DNA from: Phycisphaerales bacterium
GTDB lineage: Bacteria > Planctomycetota > Phycisphaerae > Phycisphaerales > UBA1924
DNA length: 6,153 bases
Reading direction: 5' to 3'
NCBI GenBank assembly: GCA_025453375.1
Contig: JALOQT010000066.1
Coordinates: 1 to 6,153, forward strand
Shown: positions 6,151-6,153 of the stretch, piece after piece
How positions within the stretch are numbered: position 1 is the first letter of the stretch
Layout: each line of letters opens with the position of its first letter
Position numbers and translations under genes: made by a program
Notes under the pieces: generated by a model
The model's input: only the letters and a program-made list of their open reading frames with translations
The model's database searches: none
Told to the model about the DNA's origin: nothing

Positions 6151-6153
6151 ATG

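Overview
The window is GC-rich bacterial chromosome with six protein genes and one tRNA. The very high GC, the near absence of Shine-Dalgarno sequences, and the mix of genes (DUF2934 protein, Lgt with a long inserted loop, CPBP protease, heme-type chemoreceptor) fit a planctomycete, perhaps of the Phycisphaerae. That assignment is an impression from composition and protein style, not a demonstrated placement. I see no insertion sequence, CRISPR array, phage gene or defence cassette, and I do not claim a new multi-gene system.

Layout. 1-440 (minus): the 5' part of a phosphoserine aminotransferase gene (serC), cut by the left edge. 441-699: intergenic between divergent genes, very C-rich. 700-1131 (plus): a small protein with a C-terminal DUF2934 domain. 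1167-1251 (plus): tRNA-Leu(UAA). 1257-2060 (plus): a TatD-family metal hydrolase starting only five bases after the tRNA. 2088-3221 (plus): lgt, prolipoprotein diacylglyceryl transferase. 3218-4153 (minus): a CPBP-family intramembrane protease, convergent with lgt and overlapping its stop. 4250-6019 (minus): a membrane chemoreceptor whose periplasmic sensor carries a c-type heme motif. 6020-6153: its 5' leader, with a good ribosome binding site.

The genes do not form one pathway. The plus-strand block tRNA-Leu/tatD/lgt is tightly packed and probably co-transcribed: RNA processing, a housekeeping nuclease or deacylase-like enzyme, and lipoprotein maturation. The minus-strand chemoreceptor and protease are in tandem but separated by a hairpin that may be a terminator.

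The points most worth a second look are: the tRNA-tatD junction, where the mRNA can have almost no leader once the tRNA is released; the last ~28 codons of lgt, whose base skew and codon use are reversed relative to everything around them and which look like an acquired repeat; the heme chemoreceptor; and a strand-wide excess of C over G that controls codon choice in genes on both strands.
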